In this document: piece by piece, positions 45,274 to 54,654 of the stretch | Layout of the letters: each line of letters begins with the position of its first letter | How positions within the stretch are numbered: position 1 is the stretch's first letter | Source: Pseudomonas lundensis | Lineage (GTDB): Bacteria; Pseudomonadota; Gammaproteobacteria; Pseudomonadales; Pseudomonadaceae | Reading direction: 5' to 3' | Assembly: GCF_001042985.1 (NCBI RefSeq) | Contig: NZ_JYKY01000019.1 | Coordinates: forward strand, 40,526 to 104,525 | DNA: 64,000 bases | The notes under the pieces: generated by a model | Databases searched by the model: none | What the model saw: only the letters and a program-made list of their open reading frames with translations | Told to the model about the DNA's origin: nothing | Translations under genes and position numbers: made by a program

Positions 45274-48056
45274 GTTCGCCAACCTGGGGCGGGTTAGACC
45301 CGCAGCGTGTCTCGCACTGGATCAACTTTGAGCGCAATGACCCCGCTTGGCATTATGCGCCGGATAATCGTGAATCGATGGCGGCCAAACAAACCGAAGG
45401 CGTGGCTTACCTATGGAACTTGCTTGCTGCCAATGGCGTTGCACTGCTGGCCGATGAGGTCGGCATGGGTAAGACCTTTCAGGCGCTTGGTGTGGCGGCT
45501 TTGTTGTGGAAGTTGAAGCCGCAAGCGCGTGTGTTGGTCATGGCCCCAAGCCGGGATATTTGCCGGCATTGGCGACGTGAATTCGAAACTTTTGTACGTG
45601 AGCATTACCGCGAGGCCGACCACAGTGTGAAAAGCAGTGTCGACGGTAGACCGGTGCCCTCGGTACAAGAATGTTATCGACTGGATGATCTGGTGAATGA
45701 GGTTGAGCGGGGAACCGGGCATTTATACCTGACGACTATTCATTCCCTCAGTGGGCTGGTGGCGAAAAAGGACAAGTCCGATGGAGCGGGTGCGGCCAAA
45801 GCTGCAGCCGGGATCATTCATCAGCGGCTCAAAAACAAGCTGGGTGAGTCCGGCTTCGATCTGATCATCGTCGATGAGGCGCATTACCTGCGGAATTTGA
45901 ATGGTGGGTCCCAGCGGGTCAGTGCTGCGCGTGCACTTTTTGGTGCTGAAGGACATCGACTGGGGGCGAAGAATTTACTGCTGACGGCAACTCCGAGTCA
46001 CTCTCGGTTGATCGATGTGCAGAGTATTCTCAGCTACTTCACTGAGATTGACCCCGAAGGCGAGCTGGCAGCGCTCAGTGGCTCGGCTAGAACCAAAGCA
46101 TTGTTGGAGAAGTATGCCCTTAGACGACTGCGGCTGATGGAAGGCGCTGGGGGGTTGTACAGTAAGCGCCACTATCGGCATGAGAAAGCCATACCCGCTG
46201 GCTTTGAGGGGCGGCCGAATGCGGAGATGTTCTTCGCGCTTTATCAGAAAAGGCTGGTGGCGGATCTGCGCAAGCAGAAAGAAAACAAGAGCCTTATGTA
46301 TGGTTATCTTGAGGGCTTTGAGTCGATGGGCCATCTCCCGGTTTTGGCTCAGAGCAGCGATGATGACGAGGTTATAGAAATTGTGGACAAAGCTGCCGAG
46401 GACTTTTCCACGGCCAGTGATACAGAGCTTCTACGCGAGCTGACGGGGGATTACCGCAAGCAGTTTGGTACCTTTCCCGACCACCCCAAATACGGTGCAT
46501 TGATTGATCAGTGTGTGCCCGAGGACCTGTATGGTCAGGACAAGATGCTGCATGACCATAAGCATTTGATTTTTGTGCGGCGTATTCCCTCGGTCCGCGA
46601 ACTGACTCAACGGGTCAATGAGCGTTATGACGAGTTACTGGCAGGCATAATTGTTCAGGCCTGGGGCATACCCTTAAATGACCCTCGGGTGGGCGTTTGG
46701 CGCAAGACTGGCTGGTCGCGGGCGTCTTATGATCAGCTCATTTCCGGACTTGATCATGCGTTTGTCACGGACGAGGCTGCGGACATTGTTGGCGACGACG
46801 AGGACAGCGACGAGCATGGCGGCCAACTGGCATCGCGTATTGCTGAACTGTTCGTGGTTAAAAAGGAGCTGGGTGGCCAGATCGACTGTGTCAATTCACG
46901 TTTGCGCTTCAGCAAGCCAGAAAGTGTATTTTCATTGTTTCTGGAGCCTGCATCTGACTACCTGGAGGCGGGTTATACCGGCTATTACACTCAGGCAGAT
47001 GCGAAGAGGGCGGACTATGCCAATGCCGCTAAATTCGCTCGTTTTCAACATTGGGGCAATCAGGAACAGCTAAAGCTGGCGATCGGTGATCGTGTACAGC
47101 CGGACGGCAAGTTCGATCAACCCATGTTTAGCGTTTGGTCGCTTCTGGTACCCCGGTTACCCGATTTGCTTCGACAAAAACTCAAGTGTTGGGCTGAGTC
47201 GGATAAGGCGGTTGCGGAAAATTTTGGCAATTATCTCAAAGCTGGCTTCCTGCATGCGAGCCCGGTGATTGTCGAGCTTTATGGGTGGTTTGTTGAGTTC
47301 CGACGCGGTAGGCGCGACAGGAATGTGCATGGCAATTACCGGAGTTTTTATCAGTGGGTGAGCGGCAGGATTGACGGGTCGTTGATGCTGCGCTACTTCA
47401 TTGCTGCGCTTGAAACCTTCGATCAGCTGTGCGGCAAGATCATTGATCACGGTCTCAATCACTGGGATCATGAGTGGCGAATTCTTAAAGGTCTCACCAG
47501 CCCGGGCTTGTATGCCAGTGGAGAGAATAGTCATAGTCGGCAGCGGTTGATCCTTGGCTTCAACAGTCCGTTCTATCCCAATGTGCTGGTGTCTACTTCT
47601 GTGCTCCAGGAGGGAGTCAATCTGCACATGCAGTGTCATCAGATTCATCACTACGGGCTGGCTGGGTCACCCGGTGACAATGAGCAGCGGGTCGGGCGCC
47701 TTGATCGATTGTTCGGTTGCGTCAACCAGCGTCTGAAACATGCCGGTAATACTGATCTGAGCATCTATTATCCCTTTCTGCAGGGGTCCGTTGATGAGGA
47801 CCAGGTCGCTTCGTTCATCGCGCGCAAACATCAAGTTGAAAAGCAGATGGATGCCTGCGTTCAGGCCACTTTTGACAAGCAGGTGCGGTTGAGCAATACG
47901 CAGGAGTGGAAGCAGTTCTTGCAGACGCCGGTTGATCGAGGGCGCACATTAATCAATGACCCCTACGGAGCCAGTTTTACGCAGGGCGATCTGTCCACAA
48001 ACTATGAGCCTTATTTCGAATCTATCCTCGAGGTGTTGCCGCTGACCGAAAACTGA
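45270..48056 (+). CDS. SNF2-type SF2 helicase/translocase of the cassette
   Basis: 928 aa from ATG 45270, which overlaps the PLD gene stop (ATGA). Motif I: LLADEVGMGKTFQALG (~aa 67). Motif Ia: VLVMAPSRD. Motif II: IIVDEAHYLRN (~200). Motif III: LLLTATPSHS. Motif V: LVSTSVLQEGVNLHM. Motif VI: NEQRVGRLDRLFG (~810). A long insertion of ~400 residues separates the two RecA lobes (including the acidic stretch DDEDSDEHGG), larger than in plain SNF2 proteins. Probably a DNA translocase that moves or delivers the PLD nuclease. Bacterial RapA/DrmD-like branch by motif style; exact subfamily not determined. Confidence 0.87.
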   Translation: MSSPTWGGLDPQRVSHWINFERNDPAWHYAPDNRESMAAKQTEGVAYLWNLLAANGVALLADEVGMGKTFQALGVAALLWKLKPQARVLVMAPSRDICRHWRREFETFVREHYREADHSVKSSVDGRPVPSVQECYRLDDLVNEVERGTGHLYLTTIHSLSGLVAKKDKSDGAGAAKAAAGIIHQRLKNKLGESGFDLIIVDEAHYLRNLNGGSQRVSAARALFGAEGHRLGAKNLLLTATPSHSRLIDVQSILSYFTEIDPEGELAALSGSARTKALLEKYALRRLRLMEGAGGLYSKRHYRHEKAIPAGFEGRPNAEMFFALYQKRLVADLRKQKENKSLMYGYLEGFESMGHLPVLAQSSDDDEVIEIVDKAAEDFSTASDTELLRELTGDYRKQFGTFPDHPKYGALIDQCVPEDLYGQDKMLHDHKHLIFVRRIPSVRELTQRVNERYDELLAGIIVQAWGIPLNDPRVGVWRKTGWSRASYDQLISGLDHAFVTDEAADIVGDDEDSDEHGGQLASRIAELFVVKKELGGQIDCVNSRLRFSKPESVFSLFLEPASDYLEAGYTGYYTQADAKRADYANAAKFARFQHWGNQEQLKLAIGDRVQPDGKFDQPMFSVWSLLVPRLPDLLRQKLKCWAESDKAVAENFGNYLKAGFLHASPVIVELYGWFVEFRRGRRDRNVHGNYRSFYQWVSGRIDGSLMLRYFIAALETFDQLCGKIIDHGLNHWDHEWRILKGLTSPGLYASGENSHSRQRLILGFNSPFYPNVLVSTSVLQEGVNLHMQCHQIHHYGLAGSPGDNEQRVGRLDRLFGCVNQRLKHAGNTDLSIYYPFLQGSVDEDQVASFIARKHQVEKQMDACVQATFDKQVRLSNTQEWKQFLQTPVDRGRTLINDPYGASFTQGDLSTNYEPYFESILEVLPLTEN

Positions 48057-48062
48057 CCCAGT

Positions 48063-48584
48063 GAAGACTTCGATTTCCTGCATCAGCTGGATCCGGTCGT
48101 GGGTATTACCGGTAACAGCCAAGGTCATAAACGTCCGATCCAGCAATTCAATACTCCCGGATTGCCTTACATCATGATTGGCACCGATACCATTCGGGAA
48201 GTCGATAATCTGCACCTGTGATCGGGCCATGTACTATGGCGTGGCGTGGACGTCTGGCGATCTTGAACAGCGCATTGGCCGGGTCAACCGCTATTTCAGC
48301 AGATAGAACGCCGTCTGATACAGACGGGCAACGGCGCGCAAGCGCCACCGTGGCTGGAAGTCCACTATCCACATTTAAGCAACATGTTGGAGCGCCAGCA
48401 GATCGAAATATTCATGGCGCGTAAACGCGAGGCTGATGCCGTTGTTGATCCACTGTTTGCCGTTGACCTGAGGAAGACGGCGAGTGGTGAGATTCAGCAG
48501 GGAATCCCAGCGGACTGGGAAGCGGCGGAGCTCATCCCGGACGTTGCCGGTTATTTTGGAACCCGCAAGCATCTTCCCGCGTAG
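48063..48584 (+). pseudogene. Frameshifted remnant of a second SNF2-type helicase (C-terminal part)
   Basis: Three consecutive frames together give a helicase C terminus: EDFDFLHQLD...IMIGTDTIREVDNLHL then a stop at 48219; from 48229 in another frame MYYGVAWTSGDLEQRIGRVN (motif V-VI region, QRIGRVNR); from 48300 back in the first frame QIERRLIQTGNG... to the stop at 48582. The sequence is related in style to, but clearly different from, the intact helicase upstream. Two frameshifts and a missing N terminus make it a non-functional relic, evidence of earlier defence-gene content here. Confidence 0.75.
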
Positions 48585-48589
48585 GGGGG

Positions 48590-48624
48590 AGTGCCTGCGG
48601 GGTAACCCAGGCACCACTCTTTTT
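48590..48624. terminator. Terminator-like hairpin between the convergent defence units
   Basis: GTGCCTG-(10 nt)-CAGGCAC followed by cactcttttt. It separates the + cassette and helicase relic from the end of the - operon. Confidence 0.6.
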
Positions 48625-48731
48625 CATGTGCATGACTCAAATGAACATACGTTAGATCCCACTCCGTGTATGGCGTAAAGTCTTGCCGGGGCGGGTGGGA
48701 TCGGAGGCGCTTGATGTCGGATCCCTGTTGC

Positions 48732-51700
48732 TCATTCCTCAAGGTTATCGGAGATGCTGGTGATGTGGATCGCGTTTGCGCCATCGTCGCCAGTGAGATA
48801 GAGCCGCAGGGCGAAAAGCAGGTCAGGGGTGTGGTCACCGTCGGGCTTCTCGATGTTGATCTGCACCCGGGAAAAGAGACCGACCCTTGACTGCGCGACT
48901 AACTCCGTCACCCGTTCGACCTTATTAGCCAGTTCCTTGGTAATCCTCTGATGCGGCTGAAGGAGCATCTTGATTTCAGCGTCTGAGGAATCACGAACGC
49001 GAAGCAAACCCAGTAGAAGCTCGAGTAATTCTGCTGTAGCGCGAGTCCAGTTGACGGTAACCCGTTTGTCATTTTCGCCTTGCCTTGGTGGGCACGATCT
49101 GATTTGACTCAGCTTCGCGCTCAGCAAATCAAGCATTGACCTGAGCTGTGCCAAATCAAACTTCTCAATGAAGTGCTGGTCTCGCCAAACCGCATAAGCA
49201 AAAGCCCGGAGAGCGCTTTCCGTGGCGTGCTCCATAAGCTTCGACAATAATTGTTTCTGCCACGGCTCGGATACACTGCCCAGCGAAAAACCAAGTGCTC
49301 GTGGGTTGAAAACATTCTCCCTGGCGACCTGTTCGTTTAGCCACTGAACACACTCGTCGGGTGCGTCCTTGCCCATGCAACACATTAAAAAAAATATTTC
49401 GTTTTTTATAGGCTCTGGAAGAGCTCTTTCATTCAGTAACGCAACGAGATACCGAATATCGTCTCGGGTTGACTCGGAAAACTCTTTCGGACATTCCGGG
49501 TCGTCGATCGAACGTCCGTCGCACCAGATTTGTATGACGGGATAATAGAGTCCGCTGCGTATTTTTTTGACCATGCTTCTGGTTGATGCTTCGTCTAAAT
49601 CCTTCAGACGCTCTGTTTCTGTATGATTTTGCGCGGCCACTTTACGACCGTAGTGTTTTCCCTCTTTTTCTTGAAGTTCAAATGAAATGCTATCTCCCTG
49701 GGTAAAGTCAGCATGATTCAGTCCGTGAATGAAATTATTCTGATGAATAAAGACCTGACCCTCGGTGGTGTCCCTATCGGCAAAGGTGAAATGCCCTCCT
49801 TTTTTATCAAGACACCAGTCCATTTTTATTACGCCGATCGTCCTGGCTTTGGGGCGGGTGTAAAAATCCTGGTCTAGTCGGCCGATTGCGTTTGTTACCC
49901 ATTTAGGCAAATCAGATGTCTCATTGCTGTTGGGTTTTGGGACGCGGCGCAAGTCCGCCCATGTTACGGGAGCAGGGTACTCCGGAGCAGGAGCGTTATC
50001 AGTGATGCTGACCTCTTGCGTACGCTGCCATGTGGCACGGACCGGTTGGAAAGTGTCGTCGTGGGGTATGAAGAGTAGTTTGTAGGGGTCGTCCACACCG
50101 TATTCAAAAGTTAGGTGAAGTTTGCAAACGGTGTTTTCTCTCAATGGAAATGCAGTGGAGTCGAGGCGGGCCGAGTAACCGAGATCTTCGGAACTCTCAC
50201 CCAGGAAAAGCGGGAATTGATAGAACGGTTTTCCGGCCGGAAGCGTGAAATCTTCGCCAACGTGGATGATGACCGGCCGGCCACGAATTGGTTTGACGGT
50301 TGTACCCCGCGACACGAGATGGAATCGCTGGTGGCGTCCATCTTTCAGTACTTTGATCGACAGCTCGGGAACCTGGTCGCGCCAGAGGGCAATTGCTCCG
50401 GCGCGTTGTTGCAGATTGTGGAGGCGAATGCCTCCGGTCACCGGGCTTTCCGTCAAGTTGATCGCGAATGCAAATGGCCCTATGCGTGAATCACGTTTCA
50501 GGGTCGATGCATCAATGACAGGTGGTCTCACTGCTCGAGTCGCATCGCACCACTTCCCTTGCGCGTCAACGGAAGCAATATCGGAATTTTTTTGTTCAGG
50601 TATCTCCGATTCCGCGCTTGCGATGACTATCGGGGGGTGCCGTTCCCAATAAAAGCCACCGGTTTCGGGCAGGCTTCTTTTAATGTCGGGGTCGAACTTG
50701 GCAAGAAGTTTGGTGACACACGTTTTGCCGCCTACGGTATCAATGACCACGATGGGGAAACCATCTTTTACTTTTGAGTAATCAACTCGTTCAAAGGCGG
50801 CAGCAACGCTGCGGGGGAGAGGTTCAGCGTCCGGGAAGCGTGCGTTGAGATTGCGGCGCACGACATCGAGTTCGAAGTCGTTGAGTGCGTCGGGAACCAA
50901 CCAGACAAGCGTATTGCTCCTGAACACGGCGTGTAGCCTGGAGGCAAATGCGCGTGCGGCACGGTCCAGATGCTCGGAGGTGGTTTTGGAGAAAAAAAGG
51001 TCTGGAACGGAAAGCGTTGACACATGGGGATGATGGTAGGCGGCATCGGCGTTGAAGAGTTCGATAGCCACTGCATCGTCATCGTTTTTCCACTGTTGCC
51101 AAAGGAAAGTATCGGGCAGGGATTTGGCGGTTGTAGCAGCGGCATAGCGTGGACGCAACAGGGTGAGATCCACGCAAACCGGAGTGGAGATTCCTTGAAC
51201 GCCGACGTTCCGATGGATTTTTTCTGGCGTTTGCTGAACCGCAACATTTGGCAGCCACGGACGAATTTCGAATGTTTCGAAATCGAAAAAAATGGGCATG
51301 TCCGCGAAGCGGTGCGCTCCTTCGGTCCACATTTTCGCGTATGTGGTCCAGGTGCGCAGCGTCTGGTTGCGCTCCTTCAGTTTTGACAGGTCACCAGCGG
51401 TGTCGTCATCCAGAGTCGATAGCCAGCGCCACGCATCCCATACGCGACGGTAATCACGGTGCGATAGGAGGGTGTTGTTAGGCGGCAGGTTGTCCCATCG
51501 CGCAATATTCCGCGCTTCGTCGCAGCGCAGCCACATGTGGATTGTTGGGAGCAAGTCGTCCTCGTGACCGAGGCAATCTCTGCGCAACTCGAGCAGTTGC
51601 GCAAGGCGAACAACAAACGCTTTTAGAAGGCGGTTCTCCGGCAGGTCGACGGATTGGAACCTACGGACGGCCTGCAGATAAGGGTTCCCTGAGAGCTTTT

Positions 51701-52106
51701 CCCGGAGAGTGCGTCCCGGGCGATTGCTAAGCTTGATGAAACTGGTTGCGTCGAGTTCTCGCACTGCGTGAACAGGCAGCATCGCCTGTTCACGACGTGG
51801 TGTTTCGTTAAGTGCACGGAAAAGCCGCTCTACTGAAGCGCGACTATGTTCAGTGATGCGCCAGAGGCGATCGCGTACCAGTGCGCCTGTTTCTGGTGAC
51901 GCGTACCTGGCAATCTTCGAAAGCACTGAGGATAGCGATTGAGGCAACGCCTGTCCGCTTTTGGGATCAAAGTCGACGGCACAGCAAAACCAGTCTGATT
52001 GCTCGAACAATATCCGCGCTACGTCACTATATTCTCCAACGCCTCGGTAGTTGGCATAGAGATCTGGCAGCTTGATTTTCACCCATTGGGAAGGGTCAGA
52101 TATCAT
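48732..52106 (-). CDS. McrC/DUF2357-like protein with Hsp70-like stretch and cold-shock OB fold (CoCoNuT CnuC-type)
   Basis: 1124 aa from ATG 52106, which overlaps the McrB-type gene stop by 11 nt (in-frame ATGs at 52160 and 52133 are alternatives). Residues ~120-180 match the McrC/DUF2357 N-terminal signature (LSNRPGRTLREKL, VDLPENRLLKAF). Residues ~380-470 resemble the Hsp70/actin ATPase fold (LVWLVPDALNDFEL, PRSVAAAFE, VVIDTVGGKTCVTKLL), and FEYGVDDPYKLLF near 668 is also Hsp70-family-like. Residues ~755-827 form a cold-shock domain (GHFTFADRD, QVFIHQNNF, GDSISFELQE), an RNA/ssDNA binder. The C-terminal ~290 residues are helical. I could not find a convincing PD-(D/E)XK triad. Last gene of the operon; partner of the adjacent GTPase. 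Confidence 0.75.
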   Translation of the reverse strand: MISDPSQWVKIKLPDLYANYRGVGEYSDVARILFEQSDWFCCAVDFDPKSGQALPQSLSSVLSKIARYASPETGALVRDRLWRITEHSRASVERLFRALNETPRREQAMLPVHAVRELDATSFIKLSNRPGRTLREKLSGNPYLQAVRRFQSVDLPENRLLKAFVVRLAQLLELRRDCLGHEDDLLPTIHMWLRCDEARNIARWDNLPPNNTLLSHRDYRRVWDAWRWLSTLDDDTAGDLSKLKERNQTLRTWTTYAKMWTEGAHRFADMPIFFDFETFEIRPWLPNVAVQQTPEKIHRNVGVQGISTPVCVDLTLLRPRYAAATTAKSLPDTFLWQQWKNDDDAVAIELFNADAAYHHPHVSTLSVPDLFFSKTTSEHLDRAARAFASRLHAVFRSNTLVWLVPDALNDFELDVVRRNLNARFPDAEPLPRSVAAAFERVDYSKVKDGFPIVVIDTVGGKTCVTKLLAKFDPDIKRSLPETGGFYWERHPPIVIASAESEIPEQKNSDIASVDAQGKWCDATRAVRPPVIDASTLKRDSRIGPFAFAINLTESPVTGGIRLHNLQQRAGAIALWRDQVPELSIKVLKDGRHQRFHLVSRGTTVKPIRGRPVIIHVGEDFTLPAGKPFYQFPLFLGESSEDLGYSARLDSTAFPLRENTVCKLHLTFEYGVDDPYKLLFIPHDDTFQPVRATWQRTQEVSITDNAPAPEYPAPVTWADLRRVPKPNSNETSDLPKWVTNAIGRLDQDFYTRPKARTIGVIKMDWCLDKKGGHFTFADRDTTEGQVFIHQNNFIHGLNHADFTQGDSISFELQEKEGKHYGRKVAAQNHTETERLKDLDEASTRSMVKKIRSGLYYPVIQIWCDGRSIDDPECPKEFSESTRDDIRYLVALLNERALPEPIKNEIFFLMCCMGKDAPDECVQWLNEQVARENVFNPRALGFSLGSVSEPWQKQLLSKLMEHATESALRAFAYAVWRDQHFIEKFDLAQLRSMLDLLSAKLSQIRSCPPRQGENDKRVTVNWTRATAELLELLLGLLRVRDSSDAEIKMLLQPHQRITKELANKVERVTELVAQSRVGLFSRVQINIEKPDGDHTPDLLFALRLYLTGDDGANAIHITSISDNLEE

Positions 52107-54651
52107 GGTCGACAATTTTTCCAGCCCTCGCATTTTCGTCCAGTTGCTTGCGTAGTTCATTCCGTTTATTAGCGGGCTTCATGTTCCATGCTTTTTGGCG
52201 TTTATTCTGGTCCTGCTCGTTTATTTGAAATAACGGATGGGGTTCTTCGTCATTGTCAGAGGTCGTGTTTGCGAGCGCCTCGGTACTGAGAACTGTTATT
52301 TTGGTGTCGGCACTGTTCAAATAGTTTGCGGACTGCCAGATGAACTGGCCGTAGCCCAGTTCGCAGGCAAGGTCGAAATCTTCGGAAAGATTGAAGCTCT
52401 GGCCGCCAATGCCGGCAACGATCTGGCCCCTGATTTTGTCGAGGCATTCAGTCTGGCTTTTTCCTCGCGTATCGATGCCGCGAAGCTTGGGCATGACCTT
52501 TTGCACCAGTTGATCTTCAAAAGCGATATGCATCGCTTTCGCCAGCAGGTGCTTGTCTTTTGCCCTCTGAGCAGCCCGAACATCCGGGTAGTTTGCCATG
52601 TAATATTCAATGGACTGCCAGACTCGGTGGCCAAGCGCGCGGCCGGAAACCGACAGCGCGTCATTCATTTTTTCAATGAACTCCTTGAATGGCTTGATCT
52701 CTTCTTCCGAGAAACTGCTGCCCTGAACCACCCAGCTCTGCCAAGATGTTTTATGTAACGCAGGGCCACGATTGGAGTCATCAAGTGGCATTAGTTTCAG
52801 GCGACGTTTAAGTTCGGTAGGACGCGGGAAATTAATAATGATGGAGCGATCGATGACCTTGTCGGAGAGTGACTTGGTTGTTTCATCCTGGTTCATCGTT
52901 CCTGCCCACAGGACATTACGGCCGAGAGGGAGCTTGTAGGGTTGCATTCCAGCACCGACTTTTACGGGCAGGAACGGTACATCCTCGCCTTTCCTGCCGC
53001 GCCGCAGCTCAAGCTTGCTCAGGAATTCGGCAAAATAAAGTTCAGGGTGGGCAAGGTTCATCTCGTCAAGAAGAACGAGGCAGACGGCATCTGACAACCC
53101 CGGATAATCATCACTCCAGCGTTTCTGGCTTTGCGCCAGAAAATGCAACACCGCCTGGGCGTCGAATTTGTTGTCAATCGAATTGAAGAAGCCAAGCATG
53201 GACTCCTGCGAGTCCCAGTTTGGCTGGACTGAAAGCGGCTCGTAGAAAATACCGCCGAAGTGTGAGTAGAGGCGAGGCAATTCGGATTTGCCGGTGCCGG
53301 AAACGCCCGAGAGCACGGTAAGGGGAGACCATTCGGCCGTTTTTAGCGCTGTATGGAATGCTTTCAGGATACGGGGATTGAAGTGCAAACCATATGTGTT
53401 GCAGGCACCGCCAATACCTGTGAGCCATGTCATTTCGTCAATTTCGGCTTTGACTGGCGGCTTGGCTTTTTCCGCGCTGAAGTGCGGGATCTCGATTTCC
53501 TTGTGCCGCGCCTGGACTTCAGCGGGACGTTCATAAGCAGCACGCAGGCGATTGAGTTCGGCTTGTGCCTCGTTGGCCGATCCCTCAAAGATGGAAGCCT
53601 GCTGCGTCAGAGACTTAATTGCCGCGCCAAGTTCGGAATTTTTGTGGCGTAGATCGCCAGCTTCCGCGGCAGCGGCTCTATTGTTTTCTAATTGCCGTGA
53701 AGCCTCGTCTGCACGGGCCTTCTGATGTTTAGTTTCCAGCTCAAGTGCCTGATGCCGCTCGCGCATCTCTTCGGTGGGCCGCGTCGCCAGTTCTTCACGC
53801 AAGCGCTTCAGCTCATCGGTTTGACTGTTCAGGTCGCGCAGGATCTCGACCGGTTCTTTGCCACCGAGTTGCCGCTTCAACTGCTCAAATGCGCCAAGCA
53901 GGCCGGTTTGTGCTGCAAGGCTTTGTCGCAGGCGGTTGTTTTCCTCCACATACGACTGTTTTTGCGCATCCAGTGATTTACGTGCTTCTTCCAGGCGCAA
54001 ACCGAGTTCTTCATCAAGTTGCTCGATACGCCTCTGCGATTGCTGCTCCAGCCGCTGATCCTTGCGCTCCAGAGCCCGTTCGGAGTTTTCAAGCTCCAGT
54101 TTTCGCCCTTCGATTTCGCCTTGCAGGGCCGACAGCGCTCCTTTTTGCCTTGCAAGTTCGGAGTGTTTAGCGTCGAGCAATTGTCGTGCCTCGTCCTGGC
54201 GCTTGTCCCATGCTTCGCGCTCTCTGGATATATCGGCACGGATGCGATCGCGCTCAATGTTTTCAGCGCTGGAAATATCTGCCAGGCGTTTGGCTCTTAG
54301 CCTGGCGACTTCATCGTCAAGGGCGGCAAGCTTCTGCTCGCGGCTATCTGCAATCTCGCGCTCGGTATCGATGCGTTTATCGCGCAATTCGGCATTCAGG
54401 ATGGCACGCTCGTCGGCGAAGCCCCCGTCGCGCTTTTGTTCGTCGCCGATAAGCGCTTGTTCACGCTGGGTGAGCTGGGTCTTTTTTTCTACAAGCGCGC
54501 GACTTTCCTCGACAATGCGCTGTTCGCGTTCAAACATGGATCGTTCAAGCCCGGCGAGAACCTGCTCCCGAAGTGCTATGTCGGTTTCGCGCACCGCATG
54601 GTTCGTAGCATCCTGCTTCATGGCATCTTCCAATTCGCCAACGTGTTCCAT
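52096..54651 (-). CDS. McrB-type AAA+ GTPase with long N-terminal coiled coil (CoCoNuT CnuB-type)
   Basis: 851 aa. Residues ~20-380 are an almost continuous, highly charged coiled coil (Glu, Arg, Lys, Gln-rich heptads). Residues ~405-620 are the motor: Walker A GVSGTGKSE (449-457), Walker B LVLLDEMNLAHPELY (525-539), and the McrB-family signature in GTMNQDETTKSLSDKVIDRS (584-603). McrB enzymes hydrolyse GTP and drive an McrC partner; the large coiled coil in place of a small DNA-reader domain is the defining trait of the systems called CoCoNuT. Starts 3 bp after the winged-helix gene stop. Target recognition probably lies in the coil or in partners. Confidence 0.88.
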   Translation of the reverse strand: MEHVGELEDAMKQDATNHAVRETDIALREQVLAGLERSMFEREQRIVEESRALVEKKTQLTQREQALIGDEQKRDGGFADERAILNAELRDKRIDTEREIADSREQKLAALDDEVARLRAKRLADISSAENIERDRIRADISREREAWDKRQDEARQLLDAKHSELARQKGALSALQGEIEGRKLELENSERALERKDQRLEQQSQRRIEQLDEELGLRLEEARKSLDAQKQSYVEENNRLRQSLAAQTGLLGAFEQLKRQLGGKEPVEILRDLNSQTDELKRLREELATRPTEEMRERHQALELETKHQKARADEASRQLENNRAAAAEAGDLRHKNSELGAAIKSLTQQASIFEGSANEAQAELNRLRAAYERPAEVQARHKEIEIPHFSAEKAKPPVKAEIDEMTWLTGIGGACNTYGLHFNPRILKAFHTALKTAEWSPLTVLSGVSGTGKSELPRLYSHFGGIFYEPLSVQPNWDSQESMLGFFNSIDNKFDAQAVLHFLAQSQKRWSDDYPGLSDAVCLVLLDEMNLAHPELYFAEFLSKLELRRGRKGEDVPFLPVKVGAGMQPYKLPLGRNVLWAGTMNQDETTKSLSDKVIDRSIIINFPRPTELKRRLKLMPLDDSNRGPALHKTSWQSWVVQGSSFSEEEIKPFKEFIEKMNDALSVSGRALGHRVWQSIEYYMANYPDVRAAQRAKDKHLLAKAMHIAFEDQLVQKVMPKLRGIDTRGKSQTECLDKIRGQIVAGIGGQSFNLSEDFDLACELGYGQFIWQSANYLNSADTKITVLSTEALANTTSDNDEEPHPLFQINEQDQNKRQKAWNMKPANKRNELRKQLDENARAGKIVDHDI

Positions 54652-54654
54652 TCC

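Noticed and set aside
41951..48056. Assignment as a DISARM system
   Set aside because: PLD and SNF2 helicase genes recall DISARM, but drmA, drmB and a methyltransferase are absent and the first gene is unrelated.
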